Positions 37,295-46,900 of a stretch of 64,000 bases of DNA are shown one piece after another (position 1 is the stretch's first letter; every line of letters starts with the position of its first letter). Both the position numbers and the translations under genes were made by a program. The stretch is from NCBI RefSeq assembly GCF_900107455.1, contig NZ_FNQB01000001.1, positions 992,001-1,056,000 of the forward strand, written 5' to 3'. Under the pieces are notes generated by a model. The model ran no database searches. It was not told the DNA's origin and saw only the letters and a program-made list of their open reading frames with translations. The DNA is from Asanoa ishikariensis (GTDB lineage: Bacteria; Actinomycetota; Actinomycetes; Mycobacteriales; Micromonosporaceae).

Positions 37295-38428
37295 ACCCAG
37301 CAGTTCGGCCAAGCGCGGTCGCACCTGCCAGGTGGTGACGAGCTCGTCGTACTCGGCGCGCGCCGTCGGTTGGCCGGTTCGGCGCGCACGCAGCAGCAGG
37401 TTTCGCGGCGTGTGCGCGGAGTCTATGAACTCCGTCACGTCGACCCGGTAGCCCTGCGATCGGAGCAACGCCGCCCGCAGCGAGTCGGTCAGCACGTCCG
37501 CGAAGCGCTCCCGCAGGATCCCCTGCCCGGTGATCAGGTGGTACGGACCGGGCGCGGTCTGCTTGCGCAACTGTGCGGCGATGTCGTGGTGGCAGCAGGG
37601 CGCGGCCAGGATCCATTCGGCGCCCCAGCCGACGGCGCGGTGCAGCGCCTCGTCGGTCGCCGTGTCGCAGGCGTGCAGGGCGAGCACCAGGTCGGGGGCG
37701 GGCTCGACCTCGGCGTCCAGGATGCTGCCGGCGACGAACCGCAGCCGGTCGGCGTAGCCCAGCCGTTCGGCCAGCCGGGTGTTCCGCTCCCGCTGGTCCT
37801 CGCGCACGTCGACGCCGGCCATCTCGACGTCCAGCCCGCGCACCGCGGTCAGCCAGCGGAACGCGGCGAAGGTCAGGTAGGCGTTGCCGCAACCCAGGTC
37901 GACCACCCGCAGCGGCGCCGGCAGCCCCTCGGCGGGCAGCGTCGCGGCCAGCGCCCGCAGGAACGCGTCGACCTGGCGCCGCTTGGCCGCGGTGCCGCCG
38001 ATCACCTCCCACAGCGGGTCACCCGGGTCCAGCAGGTGCTCACGCACCCGGTCGTGGGCCTCGGGTTTCGCGTCGGCCTCGTCGGCCGCCTGCCGGTGCA
38101 CCTGGGCGTCGCCCTTCTTGGTCACCCGCACCTGCACGGTCGCGCCGGCGCTTTCCACGTGCCAGTTGCCGAACGGCTCCGTGAGCAGGGCGTCGACCGC
38201 GGCTTCCGCGTCCGGCCCGGGTGCCACGTTGGTCGTGTGCGGGCGGGCGCCGTCGCTCGTGACGATCTGGAGCCGCCGCCCGGCCTTGAGCGCGACCGGT
38301 CGCAGCTCGGCTCGGACCACCGACGGGGTCGCGCCGCGCCGTCGGCCCGCGGCGACCGCTCGGGTCAGGGCGGGGTCGAGCAGCAGGTCGCGCACCTCGG
38401 CGAGGACGGCGGTCAGGTCTTCGGGCAT
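37292..38428 (-). CDS. SAM-dependent methyltransferase
   Basis: The 378-residue protein has a non-catalytic N-terminal half (about 1-165) and a class I methyltransferase domain: glycine loop VVDLGCGNAYLTFAAFRWL (about 178-196), acidic strand MAGVDVREDQRERN, and LVLALHACDTATDEALHRAV. The APCCHHDIA motif (about 285) recalls GSTCD/RNA-type methyltransferase-like proteins. The substrate is unknown. It starts two bases after the metallo-hydrolase gene stop, so the two are probably an operon. Its stop lies in the MITE end. Confidence 0.85.
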   Translation of the reverse strand: MPEDLTAVLAEVRDLLLDPALTRAVAAGRRRGATPSVVRAELRPVALKAGRRLQIVTSDGARPHTTNVAPGPDAEAAVDALLTEPFGNWHVESAGATVQVRVTKKGDAQVHRQAADEADAKPEAHDRVREHLLDPGDPLWEVIGGTAAKRRQVDAFLRALAATLPAEGLPAPLRVVDLGCGNAYLTFAAFRWLTAVRGLDVEMAGVDVREDQRERNTRLAERLGYADRLRFVAGSILDAEVEPAPDLVLALHACDTATDEALHRAVGWGAEWILAAPCCHHDIAAQLRKQTAPGPYHLITGQGILRERFADVLTDSLRAALLRSQGYRVDVTEFIDSAHTPRNLLLRARRTGQPTARAEYDELVTTWQVRPRLAELLG

Positions 38429-38430
38429 AC

Positions 38431-39420
<990 letters not shown>

Positions 39421-39457
39421 TCACCCACCGTCCGCGCGACACCACTGGACCGTCAAG

Positions 39458-39471
39458 TAAGGCTCGCCTAA
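39458..39471 (+). promoter_or_regulatory. IdeR/DtxR-like iron box upstream of heme oxygenase
   Basis: TAAGGCTCGCCTAA forms an imperfect dyad (one mismatched pair) matching the AGGxxxxCCT core of DtxR/IdeR sites. It lies 40 bases before the heme oxygenase ATG, in the 90-bp divergent gap. Repression under iron sufficiency is the expected mode; the metallo-hydrolase gene on the other strand might share the site. Confidence 0.6.
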
Positions 39472-39510
39472 GCTCACGGCACAACCCACGGCCGGGTGCG
39501 GGAGGTCAAC

Positions 39511-40155
39511 ATGGTCAGCGCAGCCGACACGGAACTGGGTCTGGCGGCCCGGGTCCGCTCCCTGACCCGCGCCGACCACGAGGCGGCGGAGACCACCCCG
39601 TTCGTGGGCGATCTGATGGCCGGGCGGCTCGATCTCGCGGCGTACGCGCGACTGGCCAGCCAGCACTACTTCATCTACGAGACCCTCGAGCGGGCCGCTG
39701 CCACGATGCGTGCGGATCCGGTGGCCGGCGACTTCGTGGGCTTCGGGCTCGACCGGCTGCCCGCGCTCGGCGCCGACCTGCACCACCTGCGCGGGCCGCG
39801 CTGGCGCTCGGAGATCACGCCGCTGCCGGCGACCCGCGACTACCTGGCCCGGCTGCGGGCGGTCGCGTTCGTCGACCCGCCGGCGTTCGTGGCGCACCAC
39901 TACACGCGCTACCTGGGCGACCTGTCCGGCGGGCAGATGGTGAAGCGGGCGCTGCGCGAGCAATACGGCGTCGGTGCGGCGGGCACCCGGTTCTACGAGT
40001 TCCCGGGGGTGGCGGCCGGTGCGGTCAAGCGCCGCTATCGCGAGTTGCTGGACGCCGCGCCGTGGTCCGCCGACGAACAGGCGCGCTTCATCGACGAGGT
40101 GAAGCGCGCCTTCACGCACAACCGCCAGGTCTTCGAAGACCTGGCGGCTGCTTGA
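39511..40155 (+). CDS. Heme oxygenase
   Basis: The ATG at 39511 follows GGGAGG; an upstream GTG in frame lacks a site. The 214-residue helical protein shows the proximal heme His region RADHEAAETTPFVGDLMAGR (His near 24) and the distal helix YTRYLGDLSGGQMVKRALRE with the GDLSGGQ motif. It opens heme to biliverdin, CO and iron in the cytoplasm. An IdeR-like box upstream suggests iron control. No heme importer genes adjoin, so it is a stand-alone iron-recovery gene in this window. Confidence 0.93.
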   Translation: MVSAADTELGLAARVRSLTRADHEAAETTPFVGDLMAGRLDLAAYARLASQHYFIYETLERAAATMRADPVAGDFVGFGLDRLPALGADLHHLRGPRWRSEITPLPATRDYLARLRAVAFVDPPAFVAHHYTRYLGDLSGGQMVKRALREQYGVGAAGTRFYEFPGVAAGAVKRRYRELLDAAPWSADEQARFIDEVKRAFTHNRQVFEDLAAA

Positions 40156-40177
40156 TCGAGTTTCTTCGGCGGGGAGG

Positions 40178-41830
40178 TCAGGCCTCGGTCGGGGCTGCGG
40201 CGGCACCGCCCGCGCCGCGGGAGCGGCGACGGCGGCGGGCGCGCGGCTTGGCGGGTGCTTCCCCGTCAGAGTCGGCGACCGCTACCACGGCCGGCTCGGT
40301 GCCGGTCGCGTCGGCCGTGGTCTCACCGGCGACGACCTCGCCGACGCGGCGGCGTCGGCGCGGGCGCCGGGTGCTGCTCGCCGAGGGCTCGGCTCCGTCG
40401 GAAGCGCCGACCGGGTCCGCGTCCGAGGTTGCCGGCTCCGCACCGTCGCGCGTATCGCCGCGGCGGCGTGACCGGCTGCGGGCCGGGCGCTCGGCGCGAG
40501 CCGGACCCCGGCGACGGCCGCCGCCCAGGTCTTCTTCCTTCTCCGCCGAAAGACCCGCGCGGGTGCGCTCGCCCGTCGGCAGCGTGCCGGAGACGTCGGT
40601 CGGGATGGCCAGCTCCTCGTAGAGCCACGCCGAGGTGTGGTAGGTCTCCCGCGGCTCCGGCATGTCCAGGCCGAGGGTCTTGTCGATGATCCGCCAGCGC
40701 GGCATGTCGTCCCAGTCGACGAACGTGACCGCGACGCCGGTGGCGCCCGCCCGGCCCGTGCGCCCGATCCGGTGGGTGTAGGTGTCCTGGTCTTCCGGGC
40801 AGTCGTAGTTGATCACGTGCGTGACGCCCGAGACGTCGAGCCCGCGGGCCGCTACGTCGGTGGCCACCAGGATGTCGATCTTGCCCGCCCGGAACGCCCG
40901 CAGCGCCCGCTCGCGCGCGCCCTGGCCGAGGTCGCCGTGCACCGCGGCCACCGCGAAGCCGCGGAAGTCGAGATCTTCGGCGAGCCGGTCGGCGGCCCGC
41001 TTGGTGCGGGTGAAGATCATGGTCAGGCCGCGGCCCTCCGCCTGGAGGATGCGCGCGACGACCTCGACCTTGTTGAGCGAGTGGGTGCGGTAGACCAACT
41101 GCTGGGTCTGCGGCGACGGGCCGGTCTCGGCCGTGTGCCCGGCGTGGATCGTGACCGGGTGGCGCAGGAAGCGGCGGGACAGCGCGACGATCGGGTCCGG
41201 CATGGTGGCCGAGAACAGCATGGTCTGCCGGTCCTCGGGCAGCATCGCCAGGATCTTCTCGACGTCGTCGAGGAAGCCCAGGTCGAGCATCCGGTCGGCC
41301 TCGTCGAGCACCAGCGCGTGCACCCGGTCGAGCCGGATCTGCTTCTGCTTGGCGAGGTCGAGCAGCCGGCCGGGCGTGCCGACCAGGATCTCGACGCCGT
41401 TGCGCAGTGCTTCGGTCTGCGGCTCGTAGGCGACGCCGCCATAGATCGGCAGGACCCGGACACCGCGGGTGCGCCCGGCGGCGGCGAGGTCCTTGGCCAC
41501 CTGGAGGCCGAGCTCACGGGTGGGCACGACGACCAGTGCCTGCGGGACGCCGTCGGAGCCCTCGCCGGGTGCGAAGACCCGCTCGAGCAGCGGGACGCCG
41601 AAGCCGAGGGTCTTGCCGGTGCCGGTGGGCGCCTGGCCGATCAGGTCGGTGCCGCGCATCGCGATCGGGATCGCGTATTCCTGGATGGCGAAGGAGTTGG
41701 TGATGCCGGCGGCGGCGAGGGCCTCAACGGTCTCGGGGCGGGCGCCTAGCTCGGCGAAGGTGGGGGAGTCTTTTCGGACGGGCGCGGTCGGGACAAGCGC
41801 GTCGTCCGTGGGTTCGATTAGTTCACTCAT
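40178..41830 (-). CDS. DEAD-box RNA helicase with long basic C-terminal tail
   Basis: The ATG at 41830 gives 550 residues; the frame is open upstream but contains the palindromic leader. Motifs in order: Q motif FAIQEYAIPIAMRGTDLIGQ, APTGTGKT, PTRELGLQ, TPGRLLD, LDEADRMLDLGF, FSATMP, then VATDVAARGLDVSGV and HRIGRTGRAG. After residue 390 the tail is Arg/Ser/Gly/Glu-rich with RRRGPARAERPARSRSRRRG and ends basic, suited to RNA binding. The gene resembles mycobacterial rhlE in type and in neighbours. It ends 22 bases from the convergent heme oxygenase. Confidence 0.93.
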   Translation of the reverse strand: MSELIEPTDDALVPTAPVRKDSPTFAELGARPETVEALAAAGITNSFAIQEYAIPIAMRGTDLIGQAPTGTGKTLGFGVPLLERVFAPGEGSDGVPQALVVVPTRELGLQVAKDLAAAGRTRGVRVLPIYGGVAYEPQTEALRNGVEILVGTPGRLLDLAKQKQIRLDRVHALVLDEADRMLDLGFLDDVEKILAMLPEDRQTMLFSATMPDPIVALSRRFLRHPVTIHAGHTAETGPSPQTQQLVYRTHSLNKVEVVARILQAEGRGLTMIFTRTKRAADRLAEDLDFRGFAVAAVHGDLGQGARERALRAFRAGKIDILVATDVAARGLDVSGVTHVINYDCPEDQDTYTHRIGRTGRAGATGVAVTFVDWDDMPRWRIIDKTLGLDMPEPRETYHTSAWLYEELAIPTDVSGTLPTGERTRAGLSAEKEEDLGGGRRRGPARAERPARSRSRRRGDTRDGAEPATSDADPVGASDGAEPSASSTRRPRRRRRVGEVVAGETTADATGTEPAVVAVADSDGEAPAKPRARRRRRSRGAGGAAAAPTEA

Positions 41831-41877
41831 GTGGTGTTCGGGGTGCCCTCTCGTGGTGCGCCCCGTCGTGTCGTAGG

Positions 41878-41898
41878 GCGCGATATCGGATATCGCGC
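41878..41898. promoter_or_regulatory. 21-bp perfect palindrome in the helicase leader
   Basis: GCGCGATATC-G-GATATCGCGC is a perfect 10-bp inverted repeat with one central base, 48 bases before the helicase start. A second dyad CGCGAG-GTGA-CTCGCG lies at 907-922 of the same kilobase (41907-41922). The first could be a protein-binding site or an mRNA hairpin for autoregulation of the helicase. Confidence 0.5.
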
Positions 41899-42083
41899 GG
41901 GCCACACGCGAGGTGACTCGCGGGCCGCACACGCGTGCCGTGGGGATCAACCCGCCCACGGCTAACGTGACCATGTTACCGGATTGACCTCGTGACGGTG
42001 CCGAACGTGAGGCGGATGCGCCAGCTGGGCCTGGTCGTGTGGCGCAGCTCTCGCCGATCAGGTGTCCGGAGTAACCTGCGGGC

Positions 42084-42755
42084 GTGACTCCTGAGCTGGC
42101 TGACATGGCCGCGCCTACGACTGAGGCGCTCGTCGACCTGCTCGGCATGGTGGCATACGGCGAGCTGTCCGCCTTTGAACGGATGGCGGCCGATGCCCGG
42201 CTCGCGCCTGACCTGCACCGCCGTGCCGCACTGAGCGAGATGGCAGCTGTGGAGATCGCCAATTACGGCCGCCTGGCCGCCCGGCTCACCGAGATCGGCG
42301 CTGACCCGGACGTGGCGATGACCCCCTACGTGGGCGTGGTGCAGGCCTATCACGACTCGACCGAGCCCAAGGACTGGCTGGAGGCGCTGACCAAGGCCCA
42401 CGTCGGCGACGGCGTCGCCGACGACTTCTTCCACGAGATGGCCAAGCTGATCGAGGAGCCCGACCGCCAGCTCGTCCTCGACGTCATCCACGACAAGCGC
42501 TACGAGGAGTTCGCCGTCACCGAGATCCGCGCGGCGATCGAGGCCGACCCGAAGACCCGCGCCCGCCTGTCGATGTGGGCCCGCCGACTGGTCGGCGAGG
42601 TCTATTCGCAGGCGACGCGGGTGGCGGGCCAGCGCGCGGCCCTGACCACCTTGATCGTCACCAGCGGCGGCGACCAGGCCGCCGTCCAGGCGCTGTTCCG
42701 CCGCATCACCAACGCGCACAGCGCCCGCATGACGGCACTGGGCCTCAACAACTAG
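42084..42755 (+). CDS. Ferritin-like-fold protein (MiaE-related type)
   Basis: The GTG at 42084 starts a 223-residue helical protein. The carboxylate/His pattern of a diiron four-helix bundle is visible: AYGELSAFERMAADARLAPD (first Glu), AALSEMAAVEIANYGRLAAR (Glu pair), WLEALTKAHVGDGVADDFFH (His and Asp region) and VIHDKRYEEFAVTEIRAAIE. It resembles the actinobacterial ferritin-like proteins annotated near tRNA hydroxylase MiaE. The substrate is not certain. It converges on DUF3107 across a terminator hairpin. Confidence 0.82.
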   Translation: MTPELADMAAPTTEALVDLLGMVAYGELSAFERMAADARLAPDLHRRAALSEMAAVEIANYGRLAARLTEIGADPDVAMTPYVGVVQAYHDSTEPKDWLEALTKAHVGDGVADDFFHEMAKLIEEPDRQLVLDVIHDKRYEEFAVTEIRAAIEADPKTRARLSMWARRLVGEVYSQATRVAGQRAALTTLIVTSGGDQAAVQALFRRITNAHSARMTALGLNN

Positions 42756-42763
42756 GCAGCGAA

Positions 42764-42788
42764 AGGGGTTCGGGTGAACCGAACCCCT
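42764..42788. terminator. Bidirectional terminator hairpin
   Basis: AGGGGTTCGG / CCGAACCCCT form a 10-bp perfect stem with loop GTGAA between the convergent ferritin-like and DUF3107 genes. An A-run precedes and CTGTTGG follows, so a weak T-run exists on both strands. Confidence 0.8.
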
Positions 42789-42795
42789 CTGTTGG

Positions 42796-43020
42796 TCAGC
42801 GGGCGCTGAAGCCGACGGTGCCGCGGGTCGCCTCGGCGATCTCCACGTAAGCCAACTTGCTCACCGGGATGATGACCCGGCGGCCCTTCTCGTCGACCAA
42901 GGACAGCGTGCCCTCGTTCGCGATCGCCTCGGTGACGCTCTTCTCCACCTCGGCGGGCGACTGCGAGCTCTCGATGACCAGCTCGCGCGGCGCGTACTGC
43001 ACGCCGATCTTGACCTCCAC
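42796..43020 (-). CDS. DUF3107 family protein (74 aa)
   Basis: The GTG at 43020 follows GAGGAGGG. The compact alpha/beta protein EVKIGVQYAPRELVIESSQS...VDEKGRRVIIPVSKLAYVEI matches DUF3107, a small actinobacterial family often called ATP-binding although its function is not established. In mycobacteria the homologue lies next to a TetR gene, as here. The gene is 92 bases after TetR on the same strand, so cotranscription is likely. Confidence 0.88.
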   Translation of the reverse strand: MEVKIGVQYAPRELVIESSQSPAEVEKSVTEAIANEGTLSLVDEKGRRVIIPVSKLAYVEIAEATRGTVGFSAR

Positions 43021-43112
43021 GGAAGCCCTCCTCGTCGTGGCGCGCGGTCGATACCGGCACCGCTGGGAAGGCTATCCGATCCGTGGGGTGAACGACGACG
43101 GCGGCTTGCGTG

Positions 43113-43781
43113 TCAGACGGGTTCGCCTTCCGCCCAGGCACCTTCCTGGGGCTCACCCTGCAGCGGGAAGCTCGCGATGCCCCGCCAGGAGAGGGCCGCG
43201 AGCAGCGCCTCGGCCTCGCTCTTGGGCACCTGGCGACCACCGGCCAGCCAGAACTGCGCGGCCGTCTCGGCGGCACCGACCAGGCCCGAGGCGAGCAACT
43301 CGGCCCGGGACTTGCTCACGCCGGTGTCCGAGATGATCGTGTCGGTGATCGCCGCGATGCAGCCGCGCTCGACCCGCTCGACCCGCTCGCGGACGGCCGG
43401 CTCGTTGCGCAGGTCGGACTCGAAGACCAGGCGGAACGCCTCACTCTCGTGGTCGACGAAGTCGAAGTAGGCCTCGACCGCGCCGCGTACGCGTTCCTTG
43501 TTGTCGCTCGTCGCCTCCATGGCCGCCTGCACGTGCGCCACGATCGCGTCACAGTGCTTGTCCAGCAGCGCCAGGTAGAGCTCCAGCTTGCCGGGAAAGT
43601 GCTGGTAGAGCACGGGCTTGGAGACACCGGCCCGCTCGGCGATGTCGTCCATCGCGGCTGCGTGGTAGCCCTGTGCGACGAACACCTCCTGGGCCGCCGC
43701 GAGCAGCTGCTTTCGGCGTGCCGACCGGGGCAGCCTCGTCGGCCGTCCGTCCGGCTGGGCATCGCCCGAAGCCGCCACCAT
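43113..43781 (-). CDS. TetR-family transcriptional regulator
   Basis: The 222-residue protein has the N-terminal DNA-binding domain with DDIAERAGVSKPVLYQHFPG (about 45-64) as recognition element and a helical ligand domain with FVDHESEAFRLVFESDLRNE. Its length and order next to DUF3107 match the mycobacterial Rv3208 neighbourhood. It is divergent from the long disordered-protein gene; inverted repeats in the 150-bp gap are candidate operators for both. Confidence 0.92.
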   Translation of the reverse strand: MVAASGDAQPDGRPTRLPRSARRKQLLAAAQEVFVAQGYHAAAMDDIAERAGVSKPVLYQHFPGKLELYLALLDKHCDAIVAHVQAAMEATSDNKERVRGAVEAYFDFVDHESEAFRLVFESDLRNEPAVRERVERVERGCIAAITDTIISDTGVSKSRAELLASGLVGAAETAAQFWLAGGRQVPKSEAEALLAALSWRGIASFPLQGEPQEGAWAEGEPV

Positions 43782-43864
43782 GGTTTACCTCCGAAAATCC
43801 CTGATCCATCGACCGCTGATGACGCATCCGATCGGTGCCTGTCGCATCGGTCGGTGAAATGGAC

Positions 43865-43900
43865 CGCGATTGCAACTTATCGCGACCGTGCCCACACGGT
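43865..43900. promoter_or_regulatory. Two inverted repeats between tetR-like gene and long disordered-protein gene
   Basis: CGCGAT-N8-ATCGCG (43865-43884) and ACCGTG-CCCA-CACGGT (43885-43900) lie back to back in the divergent gap. Spacing and symmetry fit TetR operators. They sit 32 bases before the GTG at 43932, where a repressor could cover both promoters. Confidence 0.45.
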
Positions 43901-43931
43901 AGCCTCAGCGAGGGCGACCGAGGAGTGCACG

Positions 43932-46900
43932 GTGGATGATTCAGGTCAACCCGGCGACGCACCGGGCGGCGGCGGGGGCAACCCGCCGGCCTCTCGTGAC
44001 CCCGAGGCCTGGGCCGACCGCGACCGTGACTCAGGCACGCGGTCCGCATGGCACAGGTCTCGTTACGCCAACCTGCTGACCCCGATCGTGCCCGCGTCCC
44101 GGCAGCCCCGCCAGCAGGTCAACGGCTCCTCCGAGGTGCATTCCACCAGCGCACCGCCCTATCCATATGAGGGTGACCTGGAAGACGCCGCGCACTCCCC
44201 GATACCGACCCAGGCGCACGGCGAGGAGCAGCCGCCCTGGCCGGCCGCGGCTGCGCCGCCGGCCGCCGACGGCGATCCCGATTGGCGTGGCTGGGCGCCA
44301 CCGCCCGGCGCCGACGAGGCTCTGCCCGAGCCGCCGTCACCGTGGGCACCCGGTTGGGCTCCGGCCCCGACCGACGGGGGTGTGCCCGAAGTCGCGCCAC
44401 CCGCACCGCCCGCCCCTCCGGCCGGCGGCGCTGTCGGTCCGTTCGCGGTGGCCTTCCCGCCCGCGCCGCCGCGGTTCGACGAGCCCGCGCCGCCGCCCGT
44501 GCGGTTCCGGCCGCGCCAGGACGAGCCGCCACGTCCGGCCGGCGACGGCCAGCAACCGGCGCCCGCCGACGGCAGAGTTGCTCCGGCCCCGCACGGCGAG
44601 ACCCGCCGTCCCGACGACACCGACCCGGCGACCGGGGGCTTCCCGCCGATCGGCGCGGTCGCGGCCGGTGCGCCGACCGAGCACGTCCCGCCGGGCACGC
44701 CGACCGAGGCCGACCCTTATCCAGCCGGTTTCCGGCCCAGTGCCGCCGGCCCCACCGCCGCCCGCCCCGATTGGGCTCCGGAATGGCCGTGGTCTCCGGC
44801 ACCACCGGCGCCGACCTCGCCGGCCGGCCGCATCCAGGTCCCCGCGCCGCGCCCGGACCAGCCGGCCGAGCCGTCGCCCGCTGGGCCGATGCCCGAAGAG
44901 GGCAGCCTGCCCAGCCGCCGTGGTTTCACTCCGCCCACCGAGCCGCCGCATCGCAACACGCTGCCCGGCTACATCCGCGGTGGCGAAGCACCGTCCGGCG
45001 ACGGGAACCGCTTCATCACGGGCAGCCACCCGACGGTGGCGCCCCACTCCGTCCAGCGCCCGGCCGCCCCTGAGCCGACCGGCGGCGCCGCGACGGCCTC
45101 CGGCGGCTTTCCCGTCGTGGAGTCCGCGCCGGGTCGGGTCGAACGCACCGCGTCAGGCAGCTTCCCGGTCGTCGACCGGCGCTCGGCCGGCCTGAGCCGC
45201 AGCTTCCCGGCCGGCGAGCAGACCGACCCGCCGGTCACGCCCGGCCGGTTGACCCGCGCGTTCCCGGGCGGCGACGGTCCGCCCGCCGCACCCCAGGCCA
45301 CGCCCTCGACGGGTGCGTTCCCCGGTGGCGGCGACCGCGTGTCGCCCACCGAGCCGGTGTCACCCGCGGGAGCCAACCGTCCGACCGACCTGTCCGGCCG
45401 CCAAGCCGCTGCCCAGCCGCCCGCGCCGGTGTCGCCGGCCGCCGCCGGCCCGCGCGACGATGCCCAGGTCCGTCCGCCGCTGCGCCTCGCGAGCCGCAAC
45501 GGCGACCCGATCGGCAACGAGGCGGTGCCACCCGAGCACCGCACCGGCCAGCCCGAGCAGCCGGCCGAGCGCCCGACCGCCGACCGCTTCCGCGACGGTG
45601 CGACCGGCGATGTGGGTGGCCAGCGTGGCTTCCCCGGCCAGCCCGAGCAGCCGGCCGAGCGCCCGACCGCCGACCGCTTCCGCGACGGTGCGACCGGCGA
45701 TGTGGGTGGCCAGCGTGGCTTCCCCGGCGAGCCGACCAGCGGGCCGCCGGCCGGCGCGCACCAGAGTGGTTTCCCCGCCGGTGACGGCGCCCGGCGCGGC
45801 TTCGGCGGCGGTGATCCTTCCGACGGTGATCCCACCGGTGGTGGCTTCGCCCGTGGTTTCGCCGGCGACCAGGGTGGCGGCGGCACGCGCGCGGCCAGCG
45901 GCTTCGCCGCGGAGCGGGCCAACGGCGGGTTCGGTGGCGAGCCCGCCAACGGCGCACCCGGCGGCACCACCAACGGTGGTTTCGGCGACGAGCCGCCGAT
46001 CCCGTTGCACCAGCGGCCGATCGACCGCCCGGCGCCCGAACAGCGGTCCGTGGTCGACGACATGATCGACGAGTTGTCCGGCCTGCCGCAGCGTGTGCCG
46101 GCCGAGCCCGACGTGCCGACCGTGCCGGAACCGCCCTCGGACGCACCCGCGGACCCCCCGCAACTGGCCAGGATCGCCACCCACCTGCGGCGGCCCGACC
46201 TGCCCGAGGAGCGGGAGCGTCCCGACGGCTTCGACGTCGACGCGATCCTCGACGCCGTCCGCGGCGTCTCCGGGGTGAAGGGCGCCTCGCTGCGCCAGAC
46301 CCCCGCGGGCGCGCACAGCCTCCGCCTCGACCTGGCCGACGGCGCCGACGCGGCCGACGTGAGCCGGCACGTGGCCCGGCTGCTCCAGGAGCGGATGGGC
46401 CTCGCCGCCGCGCCACAGAACCTGCCAGGCATGGCCCCGCCCGAGGCGCCGCTCGGCGGTGACACCCCGCCGACCGGGTTCAGCCGCACGGGCGGCTATC
46501 TGCCCCCACCACCGGTGGAGCGGGCGCCCGAGGCCACCCGGCCGGCGCCTCGCCCGGTCGAGGCCGCCCGCCAGGCACCGCGCCCGCCCGAGCCTCCGCG
46601 GCTGGCACCGCGCCCCGCCGACGCGACCAGGCCGGCACCCCGCCCCGCCGACGTGGCCCGGCCGGCACCGCGCCCCGCCGACGCGATCAGGCCGGTGCCC
46701 CGCCCGGCCGACGCGACCAAGCCGCGACCGGCCGAGCCCACCCGGCCGGCAGTCCGAGAGGCCGAGCCCACGCGGCCGGCGACCCGCCCGACCGATGTGC
46801 CCGCGGCGCAGATCTCGCCCGCACCCGCACCGCCGGGCTTCGAGCCACCGGCCGAACAGGACCAGAACGCGCCGGGTTCGCACCGTGGCCGCGCCCACGT

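Noticed and set aside
36436-37338. Plus-strand frame of 300 codons crossing the XRE/membrane-protein gap and the MITE
   Set aside because: It spans an intergenic region, an overlapping real gene in another frame and the whole MITE; composition is Arg/Pro-rich shadow.
43110-43931. Upstream extension of the long disordered protein to 1520 residues
   Set aside because: It is antisense to the tetR-like gene; the GTG at 43932 has a GAGGAG site and starts the distinctive sequence.
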